From Mytilus galloprovincialis (Eukaryota > Mollusca > Bivalvia > Mytilida > Mytilidae): a stretch of 64,000 nucleotides of DNA. The DNA lies in the NCBI RefSeq assembly GCF_965363235.1, contig NC_134850.1, forward strand, positions 45,442,602 through 45,506,601. Direction: 5' to 3'. Below are positions 1 to 11,329 of this stretch, one piece after another. The first letter of the stretch is position 1, and every line of letters begins with the position of its first letter. The notes below the pieces were generated by a model. The model searched no databases and had not been told where the DNA came from. It saw only the letters and a list, made by a program, of their open reading frames with translations. The position numbers and the translations under genes were made by a program.

Positions 1-101
1 GTGAACTTTAGTTTGCCGGTGTGGAAAATCAGATTTTCTTCAACAGTTGAAGGTAAAAATAAGAAACTAAGTTTGCAAAAACAACATTCAAACTTCATAT
101 A

Positions 102-107
102 TTTATT
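102..107 (-). promoter_or_regulatory. Candidate polyadenylation signal of the first secreted-protein gene
   Basis: The plus strand reads TTTATT, which is AATAAA on the minus strand. It lies about 145 bases beyond the stop codon at 250-252 of the minus-strand gene, a normal distance for a 3' UTR. In AT-rich DNA this hexamer arises often by chance, so only position supports it. Confidence 0.35.
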
Positions 108-249
108 ATAGACATATGACAATAGTTTCAAAATAATCAAGAGTAAAAGTAAATTTCAAAGTATTGTTCAAGAAAGAATACGTTATGTCTTCAGCGTAGG
201 ATATGCTTTTTCTCAACAAACTAACAAATAGTGCAGGAACTTTTCTTCA

Positions 250-635
250 TTAGACACACCAAGATGGGCAGGTTTTACTGTTACACAGGATGTCGGAGAT
301 ACGGTTTGCAAAATAATGGCAGTTGTTACCCCACCATCCATATTTTCCATATTTTCTTTTATAATTATTTGTACAGCGTTTTATACAATCCACGCTTAGA
401 GAACTATATCCAGCTGGTTTACTCTCGCGATGGGTTGAACATTTGCCAGAATCCGTTGAGAAACCACGATTATAAACATCGCGGCCGTTTAGCCTTTCAA
501 AAAAATATCCTCTATATAGGATCCATCTATGGTTAAGATCTTTGGTTCCACGTGATGGCGCAGCTCGCTTTCCTTTCTTTGTCATGCAGAATAAAGCAGT
601 TGTTCCAAAATAGTATGGATATCCTTTAGAAGGAT
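250..635 (-). CDS. Terminal exon of secreted cysteine-rich protein, paralogue 1 (HRWI / NNCHxFAN family)
   Basis: This is the last coding exon of a spliced minus-strand gene; the signal-peptide exon is at 1850-1919. The acceptor is TTGTAG just upstream, and the first codon (Asp) is completed by a G from the previous exon, so the intron is phase 1. The exon encodes about 128 residues: a DPSKGYPYYFGTT start, a basic KKGKR stretch, HRWI near residue 36, FFERL, a central KPAGYSSLSVDCIKRC block, NNCHYFANRISDILC, and a CPSWCV end. Eight cysteines are present. The paralogues at 18271 and 35894 keep all of these blocks, which argues for past selection on the protein. The His and the NNCH cysteine are spaced as in permuted papain-like (LRAT / PPPDE / NlpC-P60) domains; that is inference. 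With eight cysteines it could equally be a four-disulfide extracellular or host-defence protein. I do not recognise a named gene. Confidence 0.8.
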
Positions 636-1849
636 CTACAAGTAACCACAAATGATTTTTTGTGTATCCAGCACAAGACTTATTATTTTTCAAAATAGGC
701 TATTTCTCTGATATGACAATCATACATTATTACATAAATTGTAGAATATCAAAGTTTGTATGTCCAGGTTTCTTTTTAATAAAACGTGGTACAATTAGAA
801 AACTTAAGTATTTTTGCCTATAGAAGAATAACTATTATACTACCGTTGATGTATTGATGGTACATTCGCATTATCTACTTCTTTTTCAAGTAGGTCGGTT
901 TCAGAAAAGTATAACGATAAGGCCTTGATAAAATTAAATAGTACTTAATAAAAACAAGAGTGCACACACTGAAATGTCTCGCCTTCTTTACTAATAATTG
1001 ATATTATGTTGATAGTCCTAAGTATAAAGCTTTATTACAACTGTCACATAAACTTAACATTAACCAAGATAGCTAAACAAAGACCAATGAACCATGAAAA
1101 TGAGGTCAAGGTCAGATTGACCATGCCAGGCAGACATGAACGGCTAACAATGCTTCCATACAACAAATATAGTTGACCTATTACTTATAGTTTAAGAAAA
1201 ATAGACCAAAACACAAAAACGTAACACTGTGCAATGAACCGTGAAATTGAGGTCATGGTCAAATAAAACCTGCGGGACTGACATATAGATCATAAAATAT
1301 TTCAAATCACCAAATATAGTTGACCTTTGGCATAAAGTATGAGAAAAACAGACCAAAACACAAAAACTTAACAAAAACCACTGAACCATGAAAATGACAA
1401 AACTTAACCTTGTTTACTGATCCATGAAATGAGTTCGAGGTCAAGTGAAAACTGTCTGACGGGCATGAGGACCTTGCAAGATACGCACATACCAAATATA
1501 GTTAAACTATTATCTACAATAAGAGAGAATTCAGCATTACAAAAAATCTGAACTTTTTTCAAGTGGTCACTGAACCATGAAAATAAGGTCAAGGACATTG
1601 GACATGTGACTGACAGAAACTTCGTAACATGAGGCATCTATATACAAAGTATGAAGCATCCAGGTGTTCCATCCTCTAAAATATAAAGCTTTTAAGGAGT
1701 AAGTTAACGCCGCCGCCGCCGTAGCCGCCGCAGCCGCCACCGTAGCCGTCACTGCCGGATCACTATCCCTATATCGAGCTTTCTCAACAAAAGTTGCAGG
1801 CTCGACAACAATTAATATATTTCAATGTAAATTTAGATACCACTGCAAC
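636..1849 (-). other. Intron of paralogue 1
   Basis: This 1.2-kb intron has consistent GT-AG borders in the minus direction. Most of it (about 1040-1805) is a dispersed repeat, listed separately. The part next to the terminal exon, around 700-780, resembles the matching intron of the middle gene near 18700-18800. Confidence 0.65.
1040..1805. repeat. Dispersed repeat with degenerate internal units and a GCC-rich end
   Basis: Three to four diverged units of roughly 150-200 bases each contain 'ccatgaaaatgaggtcaagg', 'ccaaatatagttgac' and 'agaccaaaacacaaaaac'. They are followed by a GCC-rich stretch (1709-1755) and a terminal segment 'ggatcactatccctatat' plus 'cgagctttctcaacaaaag'. I recognise this arrangement from memory as an abundant mussel and bivalve interspersed repeat. 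It lies wholly in an intron and has no coding capacity. Short minus-strand frames here are chance readings. Confidence 0.6.
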
Positions 1850-1919
1850 CATATTTTGGTTTGCTCCACCACCAACCAGTTGAACCAGTAACTAGGACTG
1901 CTAACACCAAGAAGATTGT
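1850..1919 (-). CDS. Signal-peptide exon of paralogue 1
   Basis: Read on the minus strand, this exon follows the acceptor TTTTTTGCAG and ends with the donor G|GTTGCA. It encodes 23 codons plus one base: a hydrophobic TIFLVLAVLVTGSTG core followed by GWWWSKPKY. The leftover G joins the AT that opens the exon at 635 to make the Asp codon of DPSKG, so both splice sites agree in phase. The hydrophobic run is a typical secretion signal, with cleavage likely near the Gly before WWW. There is no in-frame ATG in this exon. The start must lie in a further 5' exon that I could not place, since the copies at 19556 and 26410 have ATG where this one has ACA. Confidence 0.7.
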
Positions 1920-2350
1920 CTGCAAAAAACGTCTATGATCAAGAATCACATACTTTAGTAAACATTTTAATTGTAAACAATGTATGAAATATTTCAGTGT
2001 GAACTGCAAATAGCTATTTCAAATTATAATTTAACCCTAACAAACTACTATTTCGCAGCAGAACCATACTTTCACTTTTCAATGCAATTACAGACGAATT
2101 TTTAATTTCTTTTTAAAATTAAACGTTCGCATTTCAACCTGGTGGAAAAAATCAAAATATAAATCGGTGGCAAAAAAAAAATAACTTTATCTAAAACATC
2201 AGTGATATTGAACTTATGCTAAATCATGGAAATTCCCTTTAACTTTGATGCGTCCAAAGAGTTATCTGGATAAACCTAAGTTATATTTTATAACGAAATC
2301 CATAATTATTTGCCAGTGATACATAACACTTCAACCAAGTAAAAGTCTGA
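1920..2350. other. Upstream region of paralogue 1, no feature seen
   Basis: This AT-rich sequence lies just 5' of the signal exon on the minus strand and should hold the unseen first exon or promoter. I see no convincing TATA box, start codon in a splice context, or repeat. Confidence 0.3.
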
Positions 2351-2359
2351 AATGAGCAG

Positions 2360-3110
2360 TATTTGTACTCTACCGTGCTGATTATTTTATCGGCGATTCT
2401 AATTTTGTCTGATAATTTCCCAATTATACTCAATTCTAGTCTGAACCATATTAAGCAGCTTGGACTTGAACTACACCTGTACTAAATAATACTCGACCCA
2501 AATCTAAACCATACTCGACAAAGTCTGAATCATATTCGACCAAGTTTGGTCCACCTCGACCACGCATCAACAATACTAGACCAAGTATGAACTAAATCGA
2601 CAGTTATTTGCATATTCGTTAACTATCTGTCTTGTGTTTTTAGTTGAAATCTATTCTTTACAGGATTATTCCCCCTGGGCTAGACATTTGACCAATTGAT
2701 AATATATAAGAAATCAATTGGTCATATTGTTCAACAACTGAAGATCATATATAAGTAAAACAAAGTCAAGCGATTTTGAAATAAGTTTTTTGTTTTTGTT
2801 TTGTTTATATATTCATATCTATGCGTTGAGTGTTGTTAAGGAGAGAATAAATGGTCGAATAAGTCTTTGATTGAGCACGGTTCAAATTTGGTAAAAATAG
2901 GTTTAGACTATGTCAAATAAGGTTCATACTTGGAAGAGTATTGTTCAGAACTTAAATTCAGTTGATTAAATTGTGTTCATACTTTCGAAACTGTTGATTA
3001 CTGGTTAGGTACGTTCGGGTATAGGTTTTGACTGTTTAAGCCTTGCCGTGTTTGAGTTTAGACTTTTCAGTAAAGTCTGACTAAAGTGTGAGTACAAGTT
3101 TAGACTGTTA
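2360..3110. mobile_element. Degenerate inverted-repeat element with 'actcgacc'-like subterminal motifs
   Basis: The left part (2410-2610) holds repeated 'actcgac', 'tcgacca' and 'agtctgaa' words. The right part (2870-3110) holds words such as 'ggttcatactt' and 'gtttagact', which read as their approximate reverse complements. A shorter inverted pair, 'gaccaattgat' and 'atcaattggtc', flanks about 2700. The motifs resemble the subterminal motifs of the intact CACTA-type element at 7788-11142, so this may be an old relative. Clean termini and target duplications were not found. Confidence 0.35.
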
Positions 3111-5400
3111 ATATGAAAGTAATAGTATATGATGCAAAGTCCATACCGCATAAATAACTGTAAAAGCCCCCAAAACGTATAGTTAATTACCATAATGTAA
3201 TATTGAGTGTGTTATGTTTCACTAATGAGGTGAGTTATCCAAACCAAGAGAGTCATTATTATAATTGCCGTTTAAATAAAATGTATTTACAATCACTCCC
3301 CTGCTGTAAATGACAGTATTGTAAGTGTATTTCTGTTCGTTTAAAAATTTCATTAACAAGGATCCGTCAGTGGTATGGATTTAATTTTGTGGTGTGAATT
3401 AAGAAAGATTCATCACTTTTGTTCATAAAAGGATATTCCTACCAATACCATATATCATAAAAGTGTAACAAATGTCCATGTGAATAACAAATATCTTACA
3501 AATAAACGTTTTTGCCGAAAAGAACATACTAACACCAATTAAGTAGTGTCACATTTGACAACAAAGTCTATCTAAATTAATTTTGATCAAGCCGGTGCTA
3601 GCTGCCGTCCAAAACTTGCAATGACCTGAAAGGGTGTTTTTTTTTTTATCAATATTGAGAACCTCACTTTGACGTCGAGATGAGGAATAGCAATGAAAGT
3701 GCTGTTCCTTTGCTTTGTGAGTATGGTTTGTTTTGTTTATTTTTTTGCTGGGCATTTACTAGTTTTGTGTCATGAGTGGATGCTCAATATCCTTTGTATT
3801 TCAAAAATCAAACAGAGGTGGACGATACCAAAGAAAACCAACCAAAACAATTTACAAAACACAGCATGGAAAACTAAACATTCAGCAACACGAATGGTGC
3901 CATAATGGAAATAAACTGCTTAAGTGATAATTAAAATTAAAAAAAACAGGCTTAATTCATTTGAGTTTTACAATATGCTTTGACACAATCATGTCATATG
4001 TGATTCGGTTGTCCCTTTTTATGATTACAATCAAAACGATAACTTAATTTTCTTGTCAACAACTTATTTTAATTTCTTACCGTAAGAGTTATTTTCATGG
4101 TGAAGTTGGAAGTTTGGATTGGATGTGGTGCTATTAAATTTACTTTTTTGTAAAAAGATATGTATCATGAATAGGTATATGATGAAACAGATGTTATGTA
4201 ATTTATGCTACTTCACCGATATTTAGTTCCAGGAAAACTGAAAAATCTTTGAAATTATAATACATGTACTTATACTGTCATATACTGACATTATCCGATA
4301 ATGCTTTAATTATATCATTCTGCATTATCTTCACACAAAATTATAATTCCCAGTTGAACTGCAATTATCACCAATAGACTTATTACAAAGAACCACTTGT
4401 TAATATTTAAAAACGAATATATTTTTTTATTCTACTGACACGTTTATCATCATAGTCGCAAGCAGATCCTTTTACAAATCCCCATCAAAACAAATTCAAA
4501 GTGACAGCTATCAGTTTTGAAATTACCAGTCACAGACTTATCGGACCGGTTCGCTTTAGAAAAAAGGAAATATGAAAAGCAGAAAAGATCTTTTCTTAAT
4601 TTTTTCTTTACCAACAAAGGTACCCCTGCCATCAATTTTGGCAATAGCTTAATAACTCATCTGTACCTATAATATCTTTTTTTTAAACATATAATTGCGA
4701 CAATTTTCAATAACAATCACTTGTTGCAGCATCTAACAATTGACAACTGCACCTCTGATAGTTCCCCATTCCTACGATATTAAAGGTATCTTGCTTATAT
4801 CAATAACACGTATCTGCAAGTTGTGTTTTTTTCAAAGGCCCGAAATATCTTGATCCTAAATCTATCAATTTGAAACTTAAAAGTAAGGATAAATTTAGTC
4901 GAGGATGATGCTAGGCAATAAGATAGCTGCATTAAAGAAAACACAGAGAAATTATCAAAATGGGTTAAGGCAGTTAGAGCGTTGATACATATTAGAATTG
5001 AAAACATATTGCATCTATGACGACACATGGTACAAAACCCCAAATAATGGGTAGCAGCAATTTTGTTGTTCCCCCTCCCCTCCCCCCCAGTAAAGCCCTT
5101 CGACTCATTTGTACTAAAAACACCAGTATGTCATGAACATTACAGCTAATAAACTATTAATAATAGTGAAAAATCCAAACAAAAGAACCTATTATTTGTG
5201 TGTGAATACCATTAGATCAACTACTTGATTCAGGAAAGGAGTATTGTCAATTCATTTGAAAACTCGAAATTTACCATAAAAACACTAACCAAAGGGAAAC
5301 TCCAGAAAAAACCATAAATCATTCTATGTTCCTTTAATTTAGAATTTCAACAACAGATAAAAAACTGAATCTACTTTTGCTTTTCTGTATACATATGTTA
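3111..5400. other. Intergenic, no gene recognised
   Basis: AT-rich sequence with homopolymer runs, such as the T-run near 3640 and a C-run near 5080. The open frames here (for example 3693-3905 and 4795-5043) have low complexity and no paralogue within the window. A short stretch near 3840-3900 weakly resembles the dispersed repeat at 14945-15125. Confidence 0.4.
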
Positions 5401-5411
5401 TATCATTGTTA

Positions 5412-5500
5412 TTGAAGGTACCAGGATTATAATTTAGTACGCCAGACGCGCGTTTCGTCTTCATAAGACTCATCAGTGATACTCATATCAAAATAATCAA
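5412..5500 (-). repeat. Tail fragment of a common dispersed retro-like repeat
   Basis: The plus strand reads 'accaggattataatttagt' followed by 'acgccagacgcgcgtttcgt' and 'agactcatcagtgat'. The reverse orientation matches, from memory, the 3' end of a highly repeated mussel element whose tail contains GATGAG and GACGAAACGCGCGTC words. A distant relative with an equivalent tail is at 34480-34870. Confidence 0.55.
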
Positions 5501-5599
5501 GAGAGACAAAAACTTTAATTTTAATTCCACTGCCATCCCCGTCTTGTATGGTGAAAAATTACACGTTAAATCAGACTTATCATATTAAATTTCGTTTAA

Positions 5600-5900
5600 A
5601 TACATTTTGGAAGATGTGGTATTGGTGTCAATGAGACATCTCCCCATCCAAGTCACACTCAACACAAGTAAACCATTATATGTCAAGGTACGGTCTTCAA
5701 CACGGAGCCTAGGCTCACAGCGAACAACAAGTTATAAAGGGCCCCAAAAATTACTAGTGCAAAACCATTCCAACGGGAAACCCAACGGTCTAATCTATAT
5801 AAAAAACGAGAAACGAGAAACACTTTTGAACCACATAAACAGACGACAACCACCGAATATCAGATTCTTGACTTAAGACAGGTGCAAACAATTGCAGTAG
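5600..5900 (+). repeat. Dispersed repeat (GATGTGGTAT...CAATGAGACA family), copy 1
   Basis: It contains 'gatgtggtattggtgtcaat' then 'gagacatctcccc', 'acggtcttcaacacggagcc', 'taaagggccccaaaaatta' and 'cataaacagacgacaaccac'. The same order recurs at 17915-18125 and, in other subfamilies, at 33515-33790 and inverted near 35590-35800. The 89-codon open frame at 5607-5876 is repeat sequence, not a gene. Confidence 0.65.
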
Positions 5901-6284
5901 GATTAAACGTTTAAATGGTATGAAACCTTCTCCCTTTTTCTAAAACAGTAATATGGTTTATTTATTTTGAAATGCTATAAATGTATTTGTAATTTTGAGA
6001 ACTACTAGCCATTGGATGGTAAAAGCACCACAAACTATCACATAATTCCAAAACTTTACTCAACCTTTCCGTAGAATTTTATTTCATGTGCACTTTGTGG
6101 TGTATTCCTTAGCGACACTTATAAATTTTATATTATATTCTTATATTATCCCTCTTGAAATATAGTGATTGTTAAGTGTTTGTAACCATGTTCTGATGTT
6201 ACAACACTGTCAAATGTTATGAGAGGGTGTAAGCTCGCAATATATTTAACGACTCCTTGCATAATGAATGAGAACCAAAGATTG
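5900..6284. other. Intergenic segment with weak similarity to 16340-16500
   Basis: The words 'aactatcacat', 'gaattttatttcat' and 'gcgacac' occur in the same order here and near 16370-16480. This suggests an old shared repeat or duplication. No gene is seen. Confidence 0.35.
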
Positions 6285-6480
6285 TGAGTGACAGGTTTAG
6301 TTAGCTATAAAATATCTACATAAATGAAAAAAAATGCCTATACCAAGTCAGGAATATGACAACTGTTATCCACTCGTCTTATGTGTTTAAGCTTTTGATT
6401 TTGACATTAGATTAAAAACTTTCCGTTTTGACTTTTCCTCGCTTGTTTTGTTATCTTACTTTTGAATATATGAAGAAGAA
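6285..6480 (+). repeat. Dispersed repeat ('accaagtcaggaatatgaca' family), copy 1
   Basis: It shares with 17290-17500 the ordered words 'ggtttagttagctataaaa', 'atgcctataccaagtcagga', 'atatgacaac' and 'ctttccgttttgacttttcc'. A third, shorter copy is at 14640-14745. It abuts the left end of the large inverted-repeat element at 6490. Confidence 0.55.
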
Positions 6481-6600
6481 AAACATATCACTGGTATTAA
6501 AGAGATAATCGTAACTGGAATTACGATTATCCCAATATGGCGACGGCAGATAAAGTAAAATCTTTTCAGCCATTTTTCTCAAATGTAGCATGTTTTTGTC

Positions 6601-6680
6601 TTTTTCATTTTTAGCCATGGCGTTGTCAGTTTGTTTTAGATTAATGAGTTTGACTGTCCCTTTGGTATCTTTCGTCCCTC
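6601..6680. mobile_element. 80-bp insertion with 7-bp target duplication in the left arm
   Basis: The left arm of the large element is interrupted relative to its right arm. TTTTGTC occurs at 6594-6600 and again at 6681-6687, while the right arm near 12405-12420 has a single copy. The inserted sequence ('ttagccatggcgttgtcagt' ... 'ccctttggtatctttcgtcc') is the reverse complement of part of the repeat at 14945-15125, so a truncated copy of that family was inserted. Confidence 0.65.
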
Positions 6681-7784
6681 TTTTGTCAATAGTTACTCAG
6701 CTGCAAGGTTTTTCTATACCATTACACCATATTTGAATCGTAACGGTGCACTGGAATTGTCTAAGCGCTTTGAAAATTTGGGGTTATAATCGTAACTCGG
6801 AAAGAAGATAATCGTAATTATTGTATTAAAAAATGAGAAGATAATCGTAACTGGATAGTATATCTGTTAGCACATGATGAAATTATGGTTATGAATTAAT
6901 CACGTTTCAACATCTTATGACATTTCTTTTTGTGCATACATTATTAATAGATCTAATGAAAACAGCTACATACTATTATATCATAAAATTGGAAAGTTGA
7001 ACAAGCTTCTAAAAAATTGGATATGGGAAAAACACGAACTATGATAAACTACAGAAAACTTCAAGAACTAGGAATGTCTCAAAATATGGGAATGAGCGAA
7101 GAGGCAATTTTAAGGGAAGTTATGATATATGACACACGCATGTATCACCCTACATCAGATTTGTGATTAGACTTTTATAAAACATTGGTTTATCCTGAAT
7201 AAAAACATAGTAAATGTAGTAAATATTGTTTTAAATCATTTATTGCAGGTGGCTATATGTTCTATCTCTCTCCCCCACCCCCACCCATCCCCCGGGAAGC
7301 CACTGTTGATTCAATTCTAGCCCATACCCTATTATGCCATAATGAAGTAGGAAATACGTTAAGTATTCGCCAGAGACAGTTCGACGAGAAAATAGGAACT
7401 ACAGTTTTGCACTTTTGGGATATGGGATATTGCTAATCCCCCTCCATTTTCTCCCCCAAAAAAACCCTGAAACGCGCACATAACATTGAAACTTTGAAAG
7501 AAATTAAAATATCTCCTTACTACAAAACCTGACTCGACAGCTGCTTAATTTTCAATATCAGGAATATGCAAATGTTAAAAGGTTATGCATCTTGTTGTCA
7601 GTTATAAGGGTGTTTTTCAATAAAAGTGTGAATTTCAGACCTAAAAAAATTAAAAATCAACTTGTCGGAATTTATTTCTAGATTTATTTTAAATACCTCT
7701 AGTATAGACCTGTTTGTAAATAAAAAGTGCAATCTAAAATACTCTTTAACATGATATCATTTTCATAATGTATGTACTGTTTCG

Positions 7785-7787
7785 TAG
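7785..7787 (+). repeat. Left target-site duplication TAG of the CACTA-type element
   Basis: TAG directly precedes the CACTACAAAC terminus and is repeated at 11143-11145 after the right terminus. A three-base duplication is the rule for the CACTA (En/Spm) superfamily. Confidence 0.7.
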
Positions 7788-8149
7788 CACTACAAACTCC
7801 TCAGAGTCTGAATTGACCAGTTTTTGTGCTCGACCAGTAAAATCGAGCACACATTTTACTCGACTAGTCTCGACATTGTCTTGACTGTACTTAACTGTAC
7901 TTAAGTGTACTCGACTAGGTCTCGACTTTACTTAATTAGTCTGATTCAGTACTTGATGATCTTTGTGTAGTCTGAAATGGTCTTGACCAAGGCTCGACCT
8001 GTCTCGACCTGTCTTGACTAGTCTCGACCTGTCTCGACTAGTCTCGACTCAGTCTAAACCAGTCTCGACCTGTCTCGACTAGTCTTGACCTTCAAATTTA
8101 GTTTTGACTGGTGTAAATCAGCCCATCTAACTAAATTAAATATTGATCT

Positions 8150-9490
8150 TACAAAATTCAAGCTTATTAGGTAGTTTGATTTATTGCTGTGAAATGAAAG
8201 AATTTAATTTTACAATATGTAAAAAAAAAATTATTATATAAAAATTCAGATAGGCATCTTTAATTTTTTTTATAACTTTTTCAAATCAACTTGGATTGTC
8301 ATCAAACTATGCAGATATCTTAGATACATATCAAGCTTACTGAATTCCATTTCATTTAGTTTTTTGTTGTATTGCTGTAAAATTTAAGAATTAAAGTAAT
8401 CTTGGTAAAAAAAGCTAGGATTTGCAATTCGGACAAAATAGAGATAGTACACTTTAATTATTTTAATAACTTTTTCAAATCAACTTGGATTTGCATCAAA
8501 CTATGCAGCTATCTTACATATATATCAAGCTTACTGAATCCCATTTCATTTAGTTTTTTGTTGTATTGCTGTAAAATTTAAGAATTAAAGTAATCTTGGT
8601 ATAAAAAGCTAGGATTTGCAATTCGGACAAAATAGAGATAGTACACTTTAATTTTTTTAATAACTTTTTCAAATCAACTTGGATTTGCATCAAACTATGC
8701 AGCTATCTTACATATATATCAAGCTTACTGAATCCCATTTCATTTAGTTTTTTGTTGTATTGCTGTAAAATTTAAGAATTAAAGTAATCTTGGTATAAAA
8801 AGCTATGATTTGCAATTCGGACAAAATAGAGATAGTACACTTTAATTTTTTTAATAACTTTTTCAAATCAACTTGGATTTGCATCAAACTATGCAGCTAT
8901 CTTACATATATATCAAGCTTACTGAATCCCATTTCATTTAGTTTTTTGTTGTATTGCTGTAAAATTTAAGAATTAAAGTAATCTTGGTATAAAAAGCTAG
9001 GATTTGCAATTTGGACAAAATAGAGATAGTACACTTTAATTTTTTTAATAACTTTTTCAAATCAACTTGGATTTTTATCAAACTATGCAGCTATCTTACA
9101 TATATATCAAGCTTACTGAATCCCATTTCATTTAGTTTTTTGTTGTATTGCTGTAAAATTTAAGAATTAAAGTAATCTTGGTAAAAAAAAGCTAGGATTT
9201 GCAATTCGGACAAAATAGAGATAGTACACTTTAATTTTTTTTATAACTTTTTCAAATCAACTTGGATTTTCATCAAACTATGCAGCTATCTTACATATAT
9301 ATCAAGCTTACTGAATCCCAGGTTATTTTGTTTTTTGTTGTATTGCTGTAAAATTTAAGAATTAAATTAATCTAGGTCAAAAAAGCTAGAATTTGCAGTT
9401 CGAACAAAATAGAGATAGTACACTTTAAATTTTTTAATAACTTTTTCAAATCAACTTGGATTTTTTTAAAACTATATAACTACCTTGGTG
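8150..9490 (+). repeat. Left array of ~194-bp tandem units in the CACTA element
   Basis: The phrase 'aactttttcaaatcaacttg' recurs at about 8272, 8467, 8661, 8854, 9049, 9244 and 9438, a spacing of 193-195 bases. The middle units are nearly identical and the outer ones more diverged, the usual result of unequal exchange. Each unit also contains 'ttttttgttgtattgctgt' and 'aatagagatagtacacttta'. Confidence 0.85.
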
Positions 9491-9999
9491 ATCTTACTAA
9501 ATCCCCAAGAAGTTTTTTTTTGTCAAATTTAATGACATGGCACTATACATGATTTAATTACATCAGTACACGTGAGTTTTACAGGTAAAAAGAAAGCCCT
9601 ACTTTTCTTAAACTCGTGTATTACTTATCTAGTGAATTAAAAGCCCTGCGATTTAGATTTAACAGGATGTTGCAACTTTGAATAAATGTTATTTAGAATT
9701 TTAAACTCTCTGGTAGATGTGATATTTTTAATAAGTTTGCCCCAAGCAGAAGGTATTGCTTTATAAATCACAACAAATCAGAAGAACTATTTTAATAATT
9801 TCTAATGTTTCATCCCTTTTTGATATATTTATAAAGTGTATATCAAAAGGAATAAAACATTAAAGGAATTATATAACTATTTTATATATACTTTTTCCCA
9901 AATTATGAGAATAGAAATATTTCTAATACGTAGCTTTTTGACCTAGGTTAATTAAATTCTTAAATTTGACAGAAATACACCAAACAAAATAACAACCTA

Positions 10000-10795
10000 T
10001 GATTCAGTAACATCAATATATTGCAAAGATATTTGTAGAGTTTGATGAAAATCTAAGTTGATTTGAAAAAGTTATGAAAAAAATTAAAGTGTACCATCTC
10101 TATTTTGTCAAAACTGCAAATCATAGCTTTTTTTACCTAGATTAAATTAATTCTTAAATTTGACAGCAATACAACAAACTTTATAAGAACCTGGGATTCA
10201 GTAAGATGAATACATCACCAAAGTAGCTATATAGTTTCAATAAAATCCAAGTTGAATTTAAAAAGTTATACAAAAAATTAAAGTGTACTATCTCTATTTT
10301 GTTCGAACAGCAAATTCTAGCTTTTTTGACCTAGATTAATTTAATTCTTGAATTTGACAGCAATACAACAAAAAACAAAATGACCTGGGATTTAGTAAGC
10401 TTAGTATACATTTAAGATAGCTGCATAGTTTGATGAAAACCCAAGTTGATTTGGAAAAGTTATTAAAAAAATTAAAGTGTACTATATCTATTTTGTCCGA
10501 ATTGCAAATCCTAGCTTTTTTTACCAAGATTACTTTAATTCTTAAATATTACAGCAATACAACAAAAAACTAAATGAAATGGGATTCAGTTAGCTTGATA
10601 TATATGTAAGATAGCTGCGTGGTTTGATGCAAATCCAAGTTGATTTGAAAAAGTTATTAAAAAAATTAAAGATGCCTATCTGAATTTTTATATAATAATT
10701 TTTATTTTTACATATTGTAAAATTAAATTCTTTCATTTCACAGCAATAAATCAAACTACCTAATAAGCTTGAATTTTGTAAGATCAATATTTAAT
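10000..10795 (-). repeat. Right array of ~194-bp units in the CACTA element, inverted
   Basis: The phrase 'caagttgatttgaaaaagtt', the reverse complement of the left-array phrase, recurs near 10055, 10249, 10442 and 10635 with small changes. There are four to five units against about seven on the left, so the arms of the palindrome are unequal in length. Confidence 0.8.
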
Positions 10796-11142
10796 TTAGT
10801 TAGATGGGCTGATTTACACCAGTCAAAACTAAATTTGAAGGTCAAGACTAGTCGAGACAGGTCGAGACTGGTTGAGACTGAGTCGAGACTAGTCGAGACA
10901 GGTCGAGACTAGTCAAGACAGATCGAGACAGGTCGAGCCTTGGTCAAGACCATTTCAGACTACACAAAGATCATCAAGTACTGAATCAGACTAATTAAGT
11001 AAAGTCGAGACCTAGTCGAGTACACTTAAGTACAGTTAAGTACAGTCGAGACAATGTCGAGACTAGTCGAGTAAAATGTGTGCTCGATTTTACTGGTCGA
11101 GCACAAAAACTGGTCAATTCAGACTCTGAGGAGTTTGTAGTG

Positions 11143-11145
11143 TAG
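11143..11145 (+). repeat. Right target-site duplication TAG of the CACTA-type element
   Basis: It matches the TAG at 7785-7787. Removing the element and one TAG restores TTTCGTAG followed by GGGACATTTGTCCACTACGA, a near-perfect palindrome. Confidence 0.7.
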
Positions 11146-11329
11146 GGGACATTTGTCCACTACGAAACTACTTTTAAACGCACATCTTATTGCATTTTAA
11201 TGTATCCTATAGACATTCCAGTTTGTTTTACTTGATGAACTAGAAAGATCTCATTTATTTCTGAATTTGAGAACCATTTTTTCATGATCGATAAATATTA
11301 AACAGTACTTCACATATGAACGTACAACT

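Larger units (their letters stand above)
7788..11142. mobile_element. Non-autonomous CACTA-type (En/Spm-like) foldback element
   Basis: The termini are CACTACAAACTCCTCAGAGT and its reverse complement at 11123-11142, flanked by TAG duplications. The whole 3355-bp element is close to one giant palindrome. Subterminal zones (about 7805-8100 and 10830-11125) are packed with GTCGAGAC/GTCTCGAC motifs, like the transposase-binding subterminal repeats of En/Spm. Inside these are arrays of ~194-bp units in opposite orientation (about 8150-9490 and 10000-10790) around an AT-rich centre. No transposase frame exists, so movement would need an enzyme supplied elsewhere. CACTA termini, a 3-bp duplication and subterminal arrays together make the class call strong. 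Confidence 0.8.

Noticed and set aside
231..536. Plus-strand open frames opposite the protein exons (231-536, 18285-18560, 36036-36260)
   Set aside because: They are antisense shadows of the conserved minus-strand exons. The minus strand has matching splice phases, cysteine conservation and signal exons.
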